Below are positions 8,088 to 17,900 of a DNA stretch of 64,000 nucleotides, one piece after another (position 1 is the first letter of the stretch; every line of letters begins with the position of its first letter). The notes under the pieces were generated by a model. That model searched no databases and was not told the DNA's origin. It was given only the letters and a program-made list of their open reading frames with translations. This stretch comes from Leeuwenhoekiella sp. MAR_2009_132. GTDB taxonomy: Bacteria > Bacteroidota > Bacteroidia > Flavobacteriales > Flavobacteriaceae. A program made the position numbers and the translations under genes. The stretch covers positions 1,002,001 through 1,066,000 of the forward strand of contig NZ_JHZY01000004.1 of the NCBI RefSeq assembly GCF_000687915.1. The letters run 5' to 3'.

Positions 8088-8804
8088 TTATCCCATTATT
8101 TTAAGACCTATCATCCCAAATAAGAAACCCAGACTGGCTCCCAATGCAGGAAGCCAGTTTTTATTTATTTTAGACATAGGTGCAATATCCTGAAAGATTA
8201 GATAGATAATTCCGCCACTTGAGAAGAGCATTAAAGCAGCTGTTCCTTTAGGATGATCGCTAAGCAAATAATAGCCACTCACCGATGCTGCAATTCCCAA
8301 AAAGCTCAAAATCAAAAACAGTATTAATCTCTTTTTTGAAGAATATCCTCCCGTACGCATTTCTAAAAAGGCATTAAATGATTCGGGTAAATTTTGAATT
8401 CCTATATACAACGCCAGTAGAAACCCCATATTTCGATCTGCACTAAAAACGGCTCCCAGCGCCATCGCTTCGGGTATATAATCAAGAAGCATTGCCATGA
8501 CCTGCGAGAATGCCCCTCCTTTTTTTTCAAGGTATCTGTCTAAAAAGAAAAAGAACACGGCGCCACCCAGAAAGAGTGCCGCCATAGGTATTACCGGTAA
8601 GGCTTCCATTCCTTTAGGAATTAATACTAAGGCCACGGCAGCAATAAGAATCCCACCACCAAATGCGATTGAGGTATGTATAATCTGAACTTTTAAAGCT
8701 CCTTTCTTAAACCATTTTTCAAAAAAATAGGCTAAACCTGCGCCAATAAATAGGGTACTCCCAGACAGAAACGCACATAAGATGATAAGAGCTATATTTT
8801 CCAT
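8088..8804 (-). CDS. ZIP family metal permease
   Basis: A 238-aa integral membrane protein with about eight hydrophobic segments. The ZIP-type half-motifs HTSIAFGGGILIAAVALVLIP and YIPEAMALGAVF carry the polar/acidic residues that line the metal path. Family members import zinc, iron or manganese. The frame reaches a TTG at 8816 inside the T-run of the upstream terminator; the ATG at 8804 (MENIALIILC) is the credible start. It follows the alcohol dehydrogenase gene in the same direction but is separated by a strong terminator, so it depends on read-through or its own promoter. Confidence 0.75.
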   Translation of the reverse strand: MENIALIILCAFLSGSTLFIGAGLAYFFEKWFKKGALKVQIIHTSIAFGGGILIAAVALVLIPKGMEALPVIPMAALFLGGAVFFFFLDRYLEKKGGAFSQVMAMLLDYIPEAMALGAVFSADRNMGFLLALYIGIQNLPESFNAFLEMRTGGYSSKKRLILFLILSFLGIAASVSGYYLLSDHPKGTAALMLFSSGGIIYLIFQDIAPMSKINKNWLPALGASLGFLFGMIGLKIMG

Positions 8805-8806
8805 TT

Positions 8807-8840
8807 TAAAAAACAAAAAGCACCAAATAAATTTGGTGCT
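8807..8840 (-). terminator. Rho-independent terminator after alcohol dehydrogenase
   Basis: The stem AGCACCAAAT/ATTTGGTGCT (8819-8840) is followed on the minus strand by TTTTTGTTTTTT. It lies 23 nt beyond the dehydrogenase stop. Confidence 0.88.
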
Positions 8841-8862
8841 CGTACTGTATTAAATTAATTGC

Positions 8863-9900
8863 TTAGTTACTTAGTATAACCTTCAATGCTTTTTCCTCAG
8901 CAGCATTACCAAAGGTTTCATAAGCTTCTAGTATATCTGCCAACTTAAACCTGTGTGTAATGAGTTGGCTGGGATTAAGCTTACCAGATTGTACATTTTT
9001 AAAAAGCATAGGTGTACTCACGGTATCTACCAAACGTGTTGTAATTGTTATGTTTTGGGACCACAAGGTCTCTAAATGCAAATCTACTTTTGTACCGTGA
9101 ACTCCTATATTTGCTACGTGACCACCGGCTGCAACGATCTGGGTACACAGTTCGAAGGTAACGGGAATACCTACTGCTTCAATCGCGGTATCTACGCCTT
9201 TATTTTGAGTGAGCTCCATCACTTTTTTTAGTGCGTGACCACCTGCACTGTTAACGGTATGGGTTGCGCCAAAAGTTTTAGCGGCCTCCAGACGGTTCTC
9301 ATCAAGATCAATCATAATAAGCATCGCCGGACTAAAAAACTGAGCGGTTAATAAAGCGGCCATACCTATGGGACCGGCACCTACAATGGCTATGCTATCA
9401 CCCGGTTTAACCTCGCCTTTTAAAACGCCACATTCAAAACCTGTAGGTAAAATATCACTCAGCATTACTAAAGCTTCTTCATCTGCTCCTTCAGGAATAG
9501 GATATAAACTGTTATCTGCATGAGGAATACGCACGTATTCAGCCTGCGTACCGTCTATTAAATTACCCAGAATCCAGCCACCATCTTCGCAATGAGAATA
9601 CATTGCTTTTCTACAATTTGCACATTTTCCGCAAGAAGTAATACACGAAATCAAAACGTGATCTCCTTTTTTAAATGCACTTACAGATTTACCTACCTCT
9701 TCAATAATACCCACACCCTCATGTCCTATGATACGACCATCTGTAACAGTAGCAACATCACCTTTCATGATATGTAAATCTGTACCACAAATCGTGGTTT
9801 TACTAATCTTTACGATAGCATCTGTGGGTTTAATTAATACGGGTTTTGATTTCTCTTCCCATGATTTTTTTCCGGGTCCATGATATACAAGTGCTTTCAT
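8863..9900 (-). CDS. Zinc-dependent alcohol dehydrogenase (MDR family)
   Basis: A 345-aa cytoplasmic medium-chain dehydrogenase. Catalytic zinc ligands are visible at Cys38 (ICGTDLH) and His60-Glu61 (GHEG). Structural zinc cysteines are Cys90, Cys93, Cys96 and Cys104. The Rossmann motif is VGAGPIGM, followed by an acidic residue in IMIDLDENR that favours NAD. Substrate is uncertain: short alcohols or aldehydes are typical. The gene is preceded by the TGAC-N4-ATCA operator at the same 23-bp spacing from a TACATTTG element as five other promoters, suggesting that it recycles NADH when oxygen is low. Confidence 0.85.
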   Translation of the reverse strand: MKALVYHGPGKKSWEEKSKPVLIKPTDAIVKISKTTICGTDLHIMKGDVATVTDGRIIGHEGVGIIEEVGKSVSAFKKGDHVLISCITSCGKCANCRKAMYSHCEDGGWILGNLIDGTQAEYVRIPHADNSLYPIPEGADEEALVMLSDILPTGFECGVLKGEVKPGDSIAIVGAGPIGMAALLTAQFFSPAMLIMIDLDENRLEAAKTFGATHTVNSAGGHALKKVMELTQNKGVDTAIEAVGIPVTFELCTQIVAAGGHVANIGVHGTKVDLHLETLWSQNITITTRLVDTVSTPMLFKNVQSGKLNPSQLITHRFKLADILEAYETFGNAAEEKALKVILSN

Positions 9901-9987
9901 ACTAGTTATTTAAGTGATTTGTGAAATTTAACCTAGCTTACTCATTTACAAAGTATTAAAACCGTGCAAACCTCAAACCAGCTTCAT

Positions 9988-10030
9988 CAAATGTAGCCTT
10001 GTAAAACGCTTTATAAAATGACTTTTATCA
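9988..10030 (-). promoter_or_regulatory. Crp/Fnr-type operator plus promoter for alcohol dehydrogenase
   Basis: Read on the minus strand: TGATAAAAGTCA (10030-10019), 23 bp, then a perfect TACATTTG (9995-9988). The leader to the ATG at 9900 is about 80 nt. One operator half is TGAT rather than TGAC. Confidence 0.7.
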
Positions 10031-10084
10031 TACTTCGCGGTAAGCATATAATTATTTAAAATAGATTAATGGCGATTTCTTATA

Positions 10085-10119
10085 AACCAAAAAAACCCAT
10101 CGTGATGGGTTTTTGGTTT
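10085..10119 (-). terminator. Rho-independent terminator after GDPD-phosphatase gene
   Basis: The core stem AACCCATC/GATGGGTT is flanked by A- and T-runs, so the hairpin works on both strands. On the minus strand it ends in seven Ts. It lies 19 nt after the stop at 10138. Confidence 0.85.
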
Positions 10120-10137
10120 TATGGTATTTTAATAGTT

Positions 10138-11901
10138 TTAATTTTCTACAGCTTTTAGCATTTTATAGAACAGTTGGTTATTTTCAAAAACTCCTCTAAA
10201 ATTTTGAGCTTGTGGTCCATAAGAAAAAACAGGAACCATGATCCCCGTATGATCTGTTGTTAAAAAATTTGCCTGTACCCCACCTTGTTTTAGTTCACCT
10301 CCTACAATACCCAGACCTGATGTCTCATGATCTGCAGTGATTATAACCAGTGTATTTTTTGAGGCATCAGCATATTTTAAAACTTCGGCAATTGCAGTAT
10401 CAAAGTCAAGCATCTCCTGTACAATACCACTGGCAGAATGGGTATGCCCGTTACTGTCTATCTGCGCAGCTTCAATCATCAGGAAGAAGGGCTTTTCGTC
10501 TTTCTCTAAAACATTAAGTGCTTTTTGCACACTTTGTTTTAATAAATCACCTCTGCCGTTAGCAATAGAAGGCACTTTGTTTTCTCCTATAAAAACAGCC
10601 GACTTTTCCCTTAAATTGGTTAGTTGGTCAATTGTTTTTATACGGTAAGAAGCAGGGATTGAGGCTGCTTTAGCCCTACCTCCGGCAATAAAAAACTGAA
10701 GCTCAGCCGTTTCTAAATCACTCAAAATCCCTTTAGAATCATCGCGCTCCTTGCGATGTGCATAAAATGAAGCCGGTGTGGCGCCATCAATTGCATCTGT
10801 AGATATTAATGCCGTATTATATCCTCTTTTACCTAAAATTTCTGTGATATTTGTTACCGCTTTATCTGAAGCATCAACCCCTATCGCCCGGTTGTGTGTC
10901 TTAAAACCGGTTGCTATAGCCGTTGCTCCCGCTGCAGAATCTGTAATTAAATCATCTGAAGATGCCGTTTTTAAAAAGCCTATATCATTTAATTGTGTCC
11001 AAGTCAATTCACCCTGGTCAGCAATTTGTGCCGCAGTAATTTGCGCCAGACCATTACCATCGCCTATCATCAGAATTATATTAGTAGGTTTGGCTTTGTA
11101 ATCAAAATCAAATGCAGGAATATATACCTCAACCTGCTGTGCATTAACGTAAGTGTTTTTATCTAATGTATTTAAAAACGAAACTGCTTCAACAGGATGA
11201 TCTGTATTTATAAAATCTACTCCCATTTTTGCTAAAGAAGACCAGGCTGTTTTAGTATCTGGACTTCCCCAAAATCGCAAGGGTTTATTGAGTGCGTGGG
11301 CTTTATCTATTAATTCTAAAAGTACTGCCAACTCCTGTTCTACAGGTCTTCCCAGACCATTCCATACCGAGTGATTTTTAAAATTTACACTCAGCATCGC
11401 TACTTTGTCTAGATTAATCGTGTCTAAATCATCTAAACGCTGGTGATCAAACTTAATAAAATCAGGATATTTAGCATAGTCAGCTGCAGGAGGCCGGTTT
11501 CCGGAAACAACAATAGTCAGCCTATCTGAAGCTGTTAATTGAGGGTAAATACGCAATGTATGTATCAAATTCTGAAGTGTAGATTCTGCTTCAGTCTTGA
11601 TGTCAATTAGAAGCGTGAGCTTGCGTAATTTAGACGTTTGAATCAGCTGAAAAACAGGCTCTATATATAAGCTTTGCAGGGTATTTTCAGGATTTAATTC
11701 GTCTTTAGTATGGGCTACTAAAAGGGTTCCATTTTCTAAAAAAACATCAGCTTCAATAGATGCAGCCCCGGCGATATAAGATTCCCAAAACGGAAATTCA
11801 TGAACATAATCATTGTGAGCATGCACAGAATATTCCGGCTGACGCTGAGCATTGCAGCCCGTTAGAACCAACCAAAAAATTACAACAATAAAGAGCTTCA
11901 T
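10138..11901 (-). CDS. Bifunctional lipoprotein: GDPD/PI-PLC-like domain fused to alkaline phosphatase
   Basis: A 587-aa protein with lipobox LVLTGCNAQ. Residues about 25-255 form a PI-PLC/GDPD-superfamily barrel of the AIM6-like type: HAHNDY at the start, IEADVF (metal/acidic pair) and LLVAHTKDEL, then FWGSPDT and FINTDHP. Residues about 270-587 are an alkaline phosphatase: ILMIGDGNG metal site, nucleophile Ser322 in TDSAAGATA, and the late metal ligands ITADHETSG and TTDHTG. A GDPD-type domain would cut phosphodiesters to monoesters that the phosphatase then hydrolyses, all on one surface-anchored protein. It lies 8 nt after a second alkaline phosphatase and downstream of SusC/SusD, so it likely supplies phosphate or the freed alcohol to that uptake system. 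Confidence 0.85.
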   Translation of the reverse strand: MKLFIVVIFWLVLTGCNAQRQPEYSVHAHNDYVHEFPFWESYIAGAASIEADVFLENGTLLVAHTKDELNPENTLQSLYIEPVFQLIQTSKLRKLTLLIDIKTEAESTLQNLIHTLRIYPQLTASDRLTIVVSGNRPPAADYAKYPDFIKFDHQRLDDLDTINLDKVAMLSVNFKNHSVWNGLGRPVEQELAVLLELIDKAHALNKPLRFWGSPDTKTAWSSLAKMGVDFINTDHPVEAVSFLNTLDKNTYVNAQQVEVYIPAFDFDYKAKPTNIILMIGDGNGLAQITAAQIADQGELTWTQLNDIGFLKTASSDDLITDSAAGATAIATGFKTHNRAIGVDASDKAVTNITEILGKRGYNTALISTDAIDGATPASFYAHRKERDDSKGILSDLETAELQFFIAGGRAKAASIPASYRIKTIDQLTNLREKSAVFIGENKVPSIANGRGDLLKQSVQKALNVLEKDEKPFFLMIEAAQIDSNGHTHSASGIVQEMLDFDTAIAEVLKYADASKNTLVIITADHETSGLGIVGGELKQGGVQANFLTTDHTGIMVPVFSYGPQAQNFRGVFENNQLFYKMLKAVEN

Positions 11902-11909
11902 AGGTTCTA

Positions 11910-13028
11910 TTACTTGGTGTTTATCGCATCAAGAATCTTGTGATAAATCGCACTATTTTGATAAATACCTCTAAATTTTTCAGAGCCTTTACCTTTTGCA
12001 AATACAGGAATTAGCTCCCCGCTGTGTTGGTCTGTAATAAAATAAACCGCTACTTTTTGAGGCACTTCGGTCTTTTCTCCCGTTTCTTCATTAACATCAT
12101 AATATTTACCTATGCTCGCACCACCGGTCTCGTGATCTGCAGTAACCACTAATAAGGTATTAGGGTGTGTAGCCACATAGTCTAAAACCGCACCTATAGT
12201 TTTATCAAAATCTGCCACTTCCTGAATCATCATTTCCGCATTTTTATCATGACCACCCCAATCTATGTAGGAGCCTTCTATCATCAAGAAAAAAGGTTTG
12301 TTGTTAGTATCAAAATAATCGAGCGCAGTTAAACTTGCTTCTTTCAAAAAATCTCCTCTTCCCTGTATTTTAGACGGAAGGCCCTCATCTTCGATAATAA
12401 AAGCATTGCGTTTTGAAACTACCGGTTTGCTTAAACTCAAGGTATCTAAGTTGTAATTGCGTGCTAATAACGTATTAAACAGGGCTTGTTTATCACTACG
12501 CTGACTGAAAAATTTACGCCCACCACCTGCTAGAAAATCAATATCTGAAGTCACTAATTGTTCAGCAATGTCTTCGTGCAGATCCCGATCTTTTACGTGG
12601 GCATAAAAGGAAGCCGGTGTCGCATGTGTAATAGACGTAAGCGAGATTAGACCCGTTTGATACCCTTTATCTTTTAAATGCTCAAGTATTGTTTCTTGCG
12701 GAATAGTATCTTTTGAAACGCCTATTGCCCGTTTATAGGTCTTTTCACCCGTGGAAAAAGCAGTGGCTCCTGCCGCAGAATCTGTAATTAAATGACTTAC
12801 CGAATACGAGCGGTGTAATCCTATATCTTCAAAACGCTCAAAATTTGAAGCTTCTTCTCCAAAATAAAAAGCACTTGATACCTGCGGAATTCCCATCCCA
12901 TCACCTATCATTAAAATAACACTTAAAGGTGCGTCTTCTTGTGGGGTTACTACTGCAGATTTTGACGCACAACTTTGCAATGCCACGATTCCCAGACCTA
13001 AAAGGCCCATACTAAAACTATTTCTCAT
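11910..13028 (-). CDS. Alkaline phosphatase, lipoprotein
   Basis: A 372-aa protein with signal and lipobox (GLGIVALQSCASK). Alkaline phosphatase signatures are clear: ILMIGDGMGIPQ near the N-terminus, nucleophile Ser84 in TDSAAGATAFSTG, metal ligands in SYIDWGGHDKN, TADHETGG and TDQHSGELIP. It hydrolyses phosphomonoesters in the periplasm or at the cell surface using two zinc ions and a magnesium. It is encoded between SusD and the GDPD-phosphatase fusion, all in one direction. A stem-loop at 13046-13073 separates it from SusD and may set relative expression. Confidence 0.88.
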   Translation of the reverse strand: MRNSFSMGLLGLGIVALQSCASKSAVVTPQEDAPLSVILMIGDGMGIPQVSSAFYFGEEASNFERFEDIGLHRSYSVSHLITDSAAGATAFSTGEKTYKRAIGVSKDTIPQETILEHLKDKGYQTGLISLTSITHATPASFYAHVKDRDLHEDIAEQLVTSDIDFLAGGGRKFFSQRSDKQALFNTLLARNYNLDTLSLSKPVVSKRNAFIIEDEGLPSKIQGRGDFLKEASLTALDYFDTNNKPFFLMIEGSYIDWGGHDKNAEMMIQEVADFDKTIGAVLDYVATHPNTLLVVTADHETGGASIGKYYDVNEETGEKTEVPQKVAVYFITDQHSGELIPVFAKGKGSEKFRGIYQNSAIYHKILDAINTK

Positions 13029-13045
13029 ATTTTAATTTAAATAAC

Positions 13046-13073
13046 TAACGGTAAGAGTGACCTCTTACCGTTA
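13046..13073 (-). terminator. Intercistronic stem-loop between SusD and phosphatase genes
   Basis: A perfect 12-bp stem (TAACGGTAAGAG/CTCTTACCGTTA) has a TGAC loop. On the minus strand no strong T-run follows, so it may be a partial terminator or an mRNA-stabilising structure rather than a full stop. Confidence 0.6.
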
Positions 13074-13094
13074 AATTATAATTCTATTTTATAC

Positions 13095-14903
13095 TTAATA
13101 TCCTCTGTTTTGTTCTAAATATCCAGGCGTATTTGAAGCACCATCTATTGCTGTTTGCGGTATAGGAAACAAACGGTGATTTACATCAGTATCTGTTTTT
13201 GACGTCCAGCTGTCTTCATATTTTCCGAAACGTATTTGATCTGTACGACGTGTCATTTCCCAATAAAACTCAAAACCTCGCTCTCTAAATAAAGTCTCTA
13301 AACTAATCGAACTTAAAGCCGGTGGAGTTTGCGATGGACGTGCAGTTCTTGAAGCTCTTACGGTATTTACATCTGCCAGCGCTGCTGCATTATTGTTTAA
13401 CCTTAGATATGCTTCAGCACGCATTAGATATACTTCAGCAAGACGTAAAAGTACCAGATCAACATCGCTATAGTCATTTCCGTTAGGAGAAGTCTTGCTA
13501 AACTGCCACTTAGAAAAACGGTAGCCGCCTGCATAGCTGTTTTGATTTTGAATGCTAATGTCTAGTGTATGATTTACGTAATAGGTAATATCTTCCAGAT
13601 CTGAACCATTCTCACGTGCTTCGGCTAAAGGATAAATACGGAATTTTGTTTGCCCAGAGCCATCTGTGCCAGTCAGAAAGTTACCCGATCTAAATTTCTC
13701 TTTACGCGGAGCCCACATCGTACCCCGTATGATGCCGCGGTCAATCTCAAAATCAGCTCCAGCTAAGAAGTAATGATCCTTATCTGTCTTAAGTCCTAAA
13801 GTATCTTTACTATATGGTGTAAGACCAGATATATCTTCCAGATTTTCTGGTACCATTGCATTTTTCTGGTAAAAACGGGCATCTGCTTCTGCAGGATCTA
13901 CGCTGCCATAGGCATCTAACCAGGTTTGATAAAAATCTGGAGTTGCCGCAGGACCGTCTGTACCATCCATGCTTAAATATTTATCTCCCGGTCTCGGAAA
14001 CAACGATCCAGACATAGACCAGTATGCCCAGCGGTTATGATCGCTGTCTAAAACACCGCGTAAATCAAGGGCAAAAATCAGCTCAGAATTGGTATGGTTT
14101 TCATCATTAAAAAGATCAAAATACTCTGGTGAAAGAGAAAAACCGCCTCCATTAATAATATTACCAGTGTACGTTACTACTTTATTCATATCTGCTTCAG
14201 TAAAAGCAGGTGTACCATAAGGATCTCTGTAAACGGCTGCATTTAAATATAACTTTGCTAAAAAGCCATAAACCGCATCACGGGTCATACGCCCGGGACC
14301 TTTGTCTGTATTGATTGTATCTACTACCGCTAAAAATTCTGATTCGATATAGGCAACGGCATCTGCCCCACGTATAATTTCTGAGGTTTGTGAAGTACCT
14401 TCTTTTTTAAAGGCAATTCCCCAACTGTCTAAGAAAAGCATGTTTTCATAAGCACGTAATGCACGCATTTCGGCTAGGGCCTGTACTGCTTCTGCGTCTC
14501 CACTTTCCGCCAGCGGCGTTAATACATCTATTGCGGCAACCGTTCTAAATAAAGCGGTTGTAAGGTAACCCCAGGAATCACTTACTAAGCTATTGCTCGA
14601 TGACATTAAATGCCTATGCGCTGTGGTATAGGTATCATTATCTGCCCATTGTGTACCACCTAACCCGGTACGCGGAGGTAAAATAGCCTCGTCTGATGCT
14701 ATTTCCTGCAACCCAAAATAACGCGTATGTCTAAATGTTTGTGGTAAAATACCATAGGCAGCAGCCAGCGATCCTGATATAGGTTCTACTAAACCGTCTG
14801 TACCATTAAGGGACTCATCTAAAATTTCTTCTTCCAGATCTGTACAATTACAGAACGTTAAGGCACTTAGCCCAACTAGGAATGTAAGTATGCTATGTCT
14901 CAT
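13095..14903 (-). CDS. SusD/RagB-like surface nutrient-binding lipoprotein
   Basis: A 602-aa lipoprotein (signal with FCNCTDLEEE). It has the SusD hallmarks: a helical N-terminal TPR-like part, ADAVAYIESEF, a late VLLRLAEVYLMRAEAYLRL helix and a C-terminal LFRERGFEFYWEMTRRTDQIRFGKY segment. SusD proteins cap a SusC transporter and capture its substrate at the surface. It follows SusC by 17 nt. No glycoside hydrolase is nearby; the downstream genes are phosphatases, so the ligand is more likely a phosphorylated or phosphodiester compound than a plain glycan. Confidence 0.92.
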   Translation of the reverse strand: MRHSILTFLVGLSALTFCNCTDLEEEILDESLNGTDGLVEPISGSLAAAYGILPQTFRHTRYFGLQEIASDEAILPPRTGLGGTQWADNDTYTTAHRHLMSSSNSLVSDSWGYLTTALFRTVAAIDVLTPLAESGDAEAVQALAEMRALRAYENMLFLDSWGIAFKKEGTSQTSEIIRGADAVAYIESEFLAVVDTINTDKGPGRMTRDAVYGFLAKLYLNAAVYRDPYGTPAFTEADMNKVVTYTGNIINGGGFSLSPEYFDLFNDENHTNSELIFALDLRGVLDSDHNRWAYWSMSGSLFPRPGDKYLSMDGTDGPAATPDFYQTWLDAYGSVDPAEADARFYQKNAMVPENLEDISGLTPYSKDTLGLKTDKDHYFLAGADFEIDRGIIRGTMWAPRKEKFRSGNFLTGTDGSGQTKFRIYPLAEARENGSDLEDITYYVNHTLDISIQNQNSYAGGYRFSKWQFSKTSPNGNDYSDVDLVLLRLAEVYLMRAEAYLRLNNNAAALADVNTVRASRTARPSQTPPALSSISLETLFRERGFEFYWEMTRRTDQIRFGKYEDSWTSKTDTDVNHRLFPIPQTAIDGASNTPGYLEQNRGY

Positions 14904-14920
14904 TTTATGCTGTTTTAAAA

Positions 14921-17900
14921 TTAAAAGGATACGTTAAGACCAAAAACAAAAGTTTGTGGCTTTGGGTAGGTGAAATAATCAATACCATAAGATTTAGAAT
15001 CGCCAGAGCTTCCTGTATTTAGCTCAGGATCAAAGCCGGTATACTCTGTAATAACAAATAAATTTTGACCCGTAACCGAAAGATTAATTCCGTTAATCCA
15101 TTTACCCATTCCTATAACCTGAGGATCTAAATTGTAAGCTAGTGTTGCGTTGTTTAGGCGTAAAAAGCTACCATCTTCAAGATATCGTGTTGAAACCGTA
15201 TTAGAGTTATTAATATCTTCTCCCGGAAACTCAATTGCCTGATCTGTTGTATTCAGAGAGTTTGCGATCTGCGTGATATTAAACAGATTCATACGGGTGT
15301 GGTTGTAAATTTTGTTACCACTTACCCCATTAAAATTGAATCCTAAATCAAAGTTTTTGTATTTAAATTTTAAGTAAAATGCATAGATCACATCAGGTAC
15401 AGCACTTCCTGCAGAAATACGGTCACTATCGTCTATTTGTCCATCTCCATTTACATCTGTAAAGCTGCTAAAACCATCTTCGCCAATACCGTTAAATTCA
15501 CGTAAGAAAAAATTACCGATAGGTTTATTATTCATATACCCATTAATAGTCGCTCCCGTCTGGCCACCTCCACTTGCTGCTCCTGTCGTTACGATAGTAA
15601 AAGGTGAATCTGTAATTTCATTTTTAATATAGGAGAAGTTTCCTCCTATGTTATACGAGAAGTCGCGGGTTCGGTCACTTTGATAATCTAAGGCAAACTC
15701 CAGACCGCTGTTTTTAATTTTCATCCCCGGTATATTTTGCCATTTATAACCTACCTCATCAATAGGATCTTGAGTAGAGAAATATAAAAGCACATCATTA
15801 GTCTCTTTCATGAAGTAATCTACAGAACCGCTTAGTTTGTAATCTAGAAACCCAAAATCTAAACCTATGTTTGTCTGTGTCGTTTCTTCCCACTGCAAAT
15901 CTGGGTTTGCAGTACGTGCAAATACTAATCCGTATGGGTAATCTTCACGACTGGTAACAGCGTCGTCTAGCGGGTAAATGTCATTGTCTTCAAAACTCTC
16001 TCCATAGCTTAAACGCGTTTGCTTTGAAGGAATTTCCTGATTACCAGATTTACCCCAACTCGCACGCAGTTTTAGGTTATTAAAGCCCGAGGTAGCCATA
16101 AATTCTTCTTTAAATATATTCCACCCAAAAGCTAAAGAGGGAAAAGTTGCATAACGGTTATTCTCACCAAACTTAGTAGAACCATCAGATCTGAGCGTTG
16201 CCGTTACCAGATATTTATCTGCGTAGGTATAATTTACTCTCCCAAAAAACGATTGCAATTCATTACTGGTCGCATTAGAATACTGGGTAGCATCTTCCCC
16301 GCGTGCTTCTCCTAACTGATATCTGGGTTCGATACCATTATCCGGGAAGTTAGAAAAGTAAAATCCTTTTGACTGAATAAAAAATTTCTGATAGGAGTGT
16401 CCTGCTAACAAGCTTATATTATGCTCTCCAAAATCTTTCGTGTAGTTCAGGGTGTTTTCTACTAGGGTGTTTTTATTTGATGTAAAACTGGTACTTATAG
16501 ATCCTAACGCATAATCAGGATCTGCAGAATACGGTATAAATTGTACATCACGATCTGTTTTAGAATAGTCTACACCCAGATTTAATTTATAGGTAAGGCC
16601 TTCTATAATCTCGAGTGATGGCGCGATATTGGCGATCATTCTGTTATTTTCTGAAAAATCACCGTAGATATTTTCAATAATTAACGGGTTTACTCCGGTA
16701 CCAAAAACTGTAGGCTCACCGTTTGTATAAGCCGGTGTCGTAGGATTTAACTGAAGCATACCGTTTATCATCGTAAACGTATTAGGGCGCTCATTTTCGG
16801 TACGAGTAGCGGTAAGATTAAAGTCTACCTTAAGACGATCATCTAAACCCTTCTGAGAAACATTAGCACGGGCAGAATAGCGCTTTAAATTACTGTTGTT
16901 CAAAACCCCTTCCTGATCATTAACTCCTACAGATGCAAAGTAAGAGGTATTAGGTGTACCACCACTCATCGAGAAGTTTACAGTATGTGTGATTGCAGTA
17001 CGAGTAAGCTCATCCTGCCAATCTGTATTACCACCATTATCACTTAAGCTTCCACCTATTTGAGGAACAATCTGCCTAAACTCGTCAGCAGAAAAAACAT
17101 CTATTTTATTTGCGATGCTGGCAATAGCGGTAGATGCAGTTAAATTCATTTGGGTTCTACCAGACTTCCCTTTTTTAGTAGTAATTACAACAACACCGTT
17201 TGCAGCACGCGAACCATAAATAGCTGCTGCAGATGCATCTTTTAAAACGTTTATAGACTCAATATCCTGCGTATTTATAAAGTTTAATGGGTTTGTAGGC
17301 ACTCCATTTGCAGAGTTATCGAGTACAAAACCATCTACTACATAAAGCGGAGATGTACCCGAACGTAAGGTACCTACACCACGTATGATAATATCCTGAC
17401 CTGCACCGGGTTCACCACTGGTATTGGTGACGTTAAGACCAGATACCTTACCCTGTAATAAGTTACCGGGGTTAGAAACGACTCCTTTGTTAAAATCATC
17501 TGCCACTACCGAACTTACAGACCCGGTTAAGTCAGATTTTTTCTGAGTACCATAACCTACTACCAAAACCTCATCAAGCTCAGAAGTATTAGCTTCAAGC
17601 TGAACGCTATATTGAGATGCTGCACCTACAGTGATCTGACTGGTTTTAAATCCTACATAAGAAACCTCAAGTACATCCCCTGCACTGGCTTCAAGACTAA
17701 AAACCCCATCAAAATCTGTAGTAACACCTTTTGAAGTTCCTTTTATCTGTACGGAAGCTCCCGGAAGTAAAACTCCACTATTATCTGTTACCGTACCAGT
17801 AATTGTTTTTTGTACAGGTACTGCAACCGTATATTTTAATACTGCTTTTGAGAATAAATTGGCGTTTGTTGATTTCGCGTGAGTTAGATAAGAAACACAT

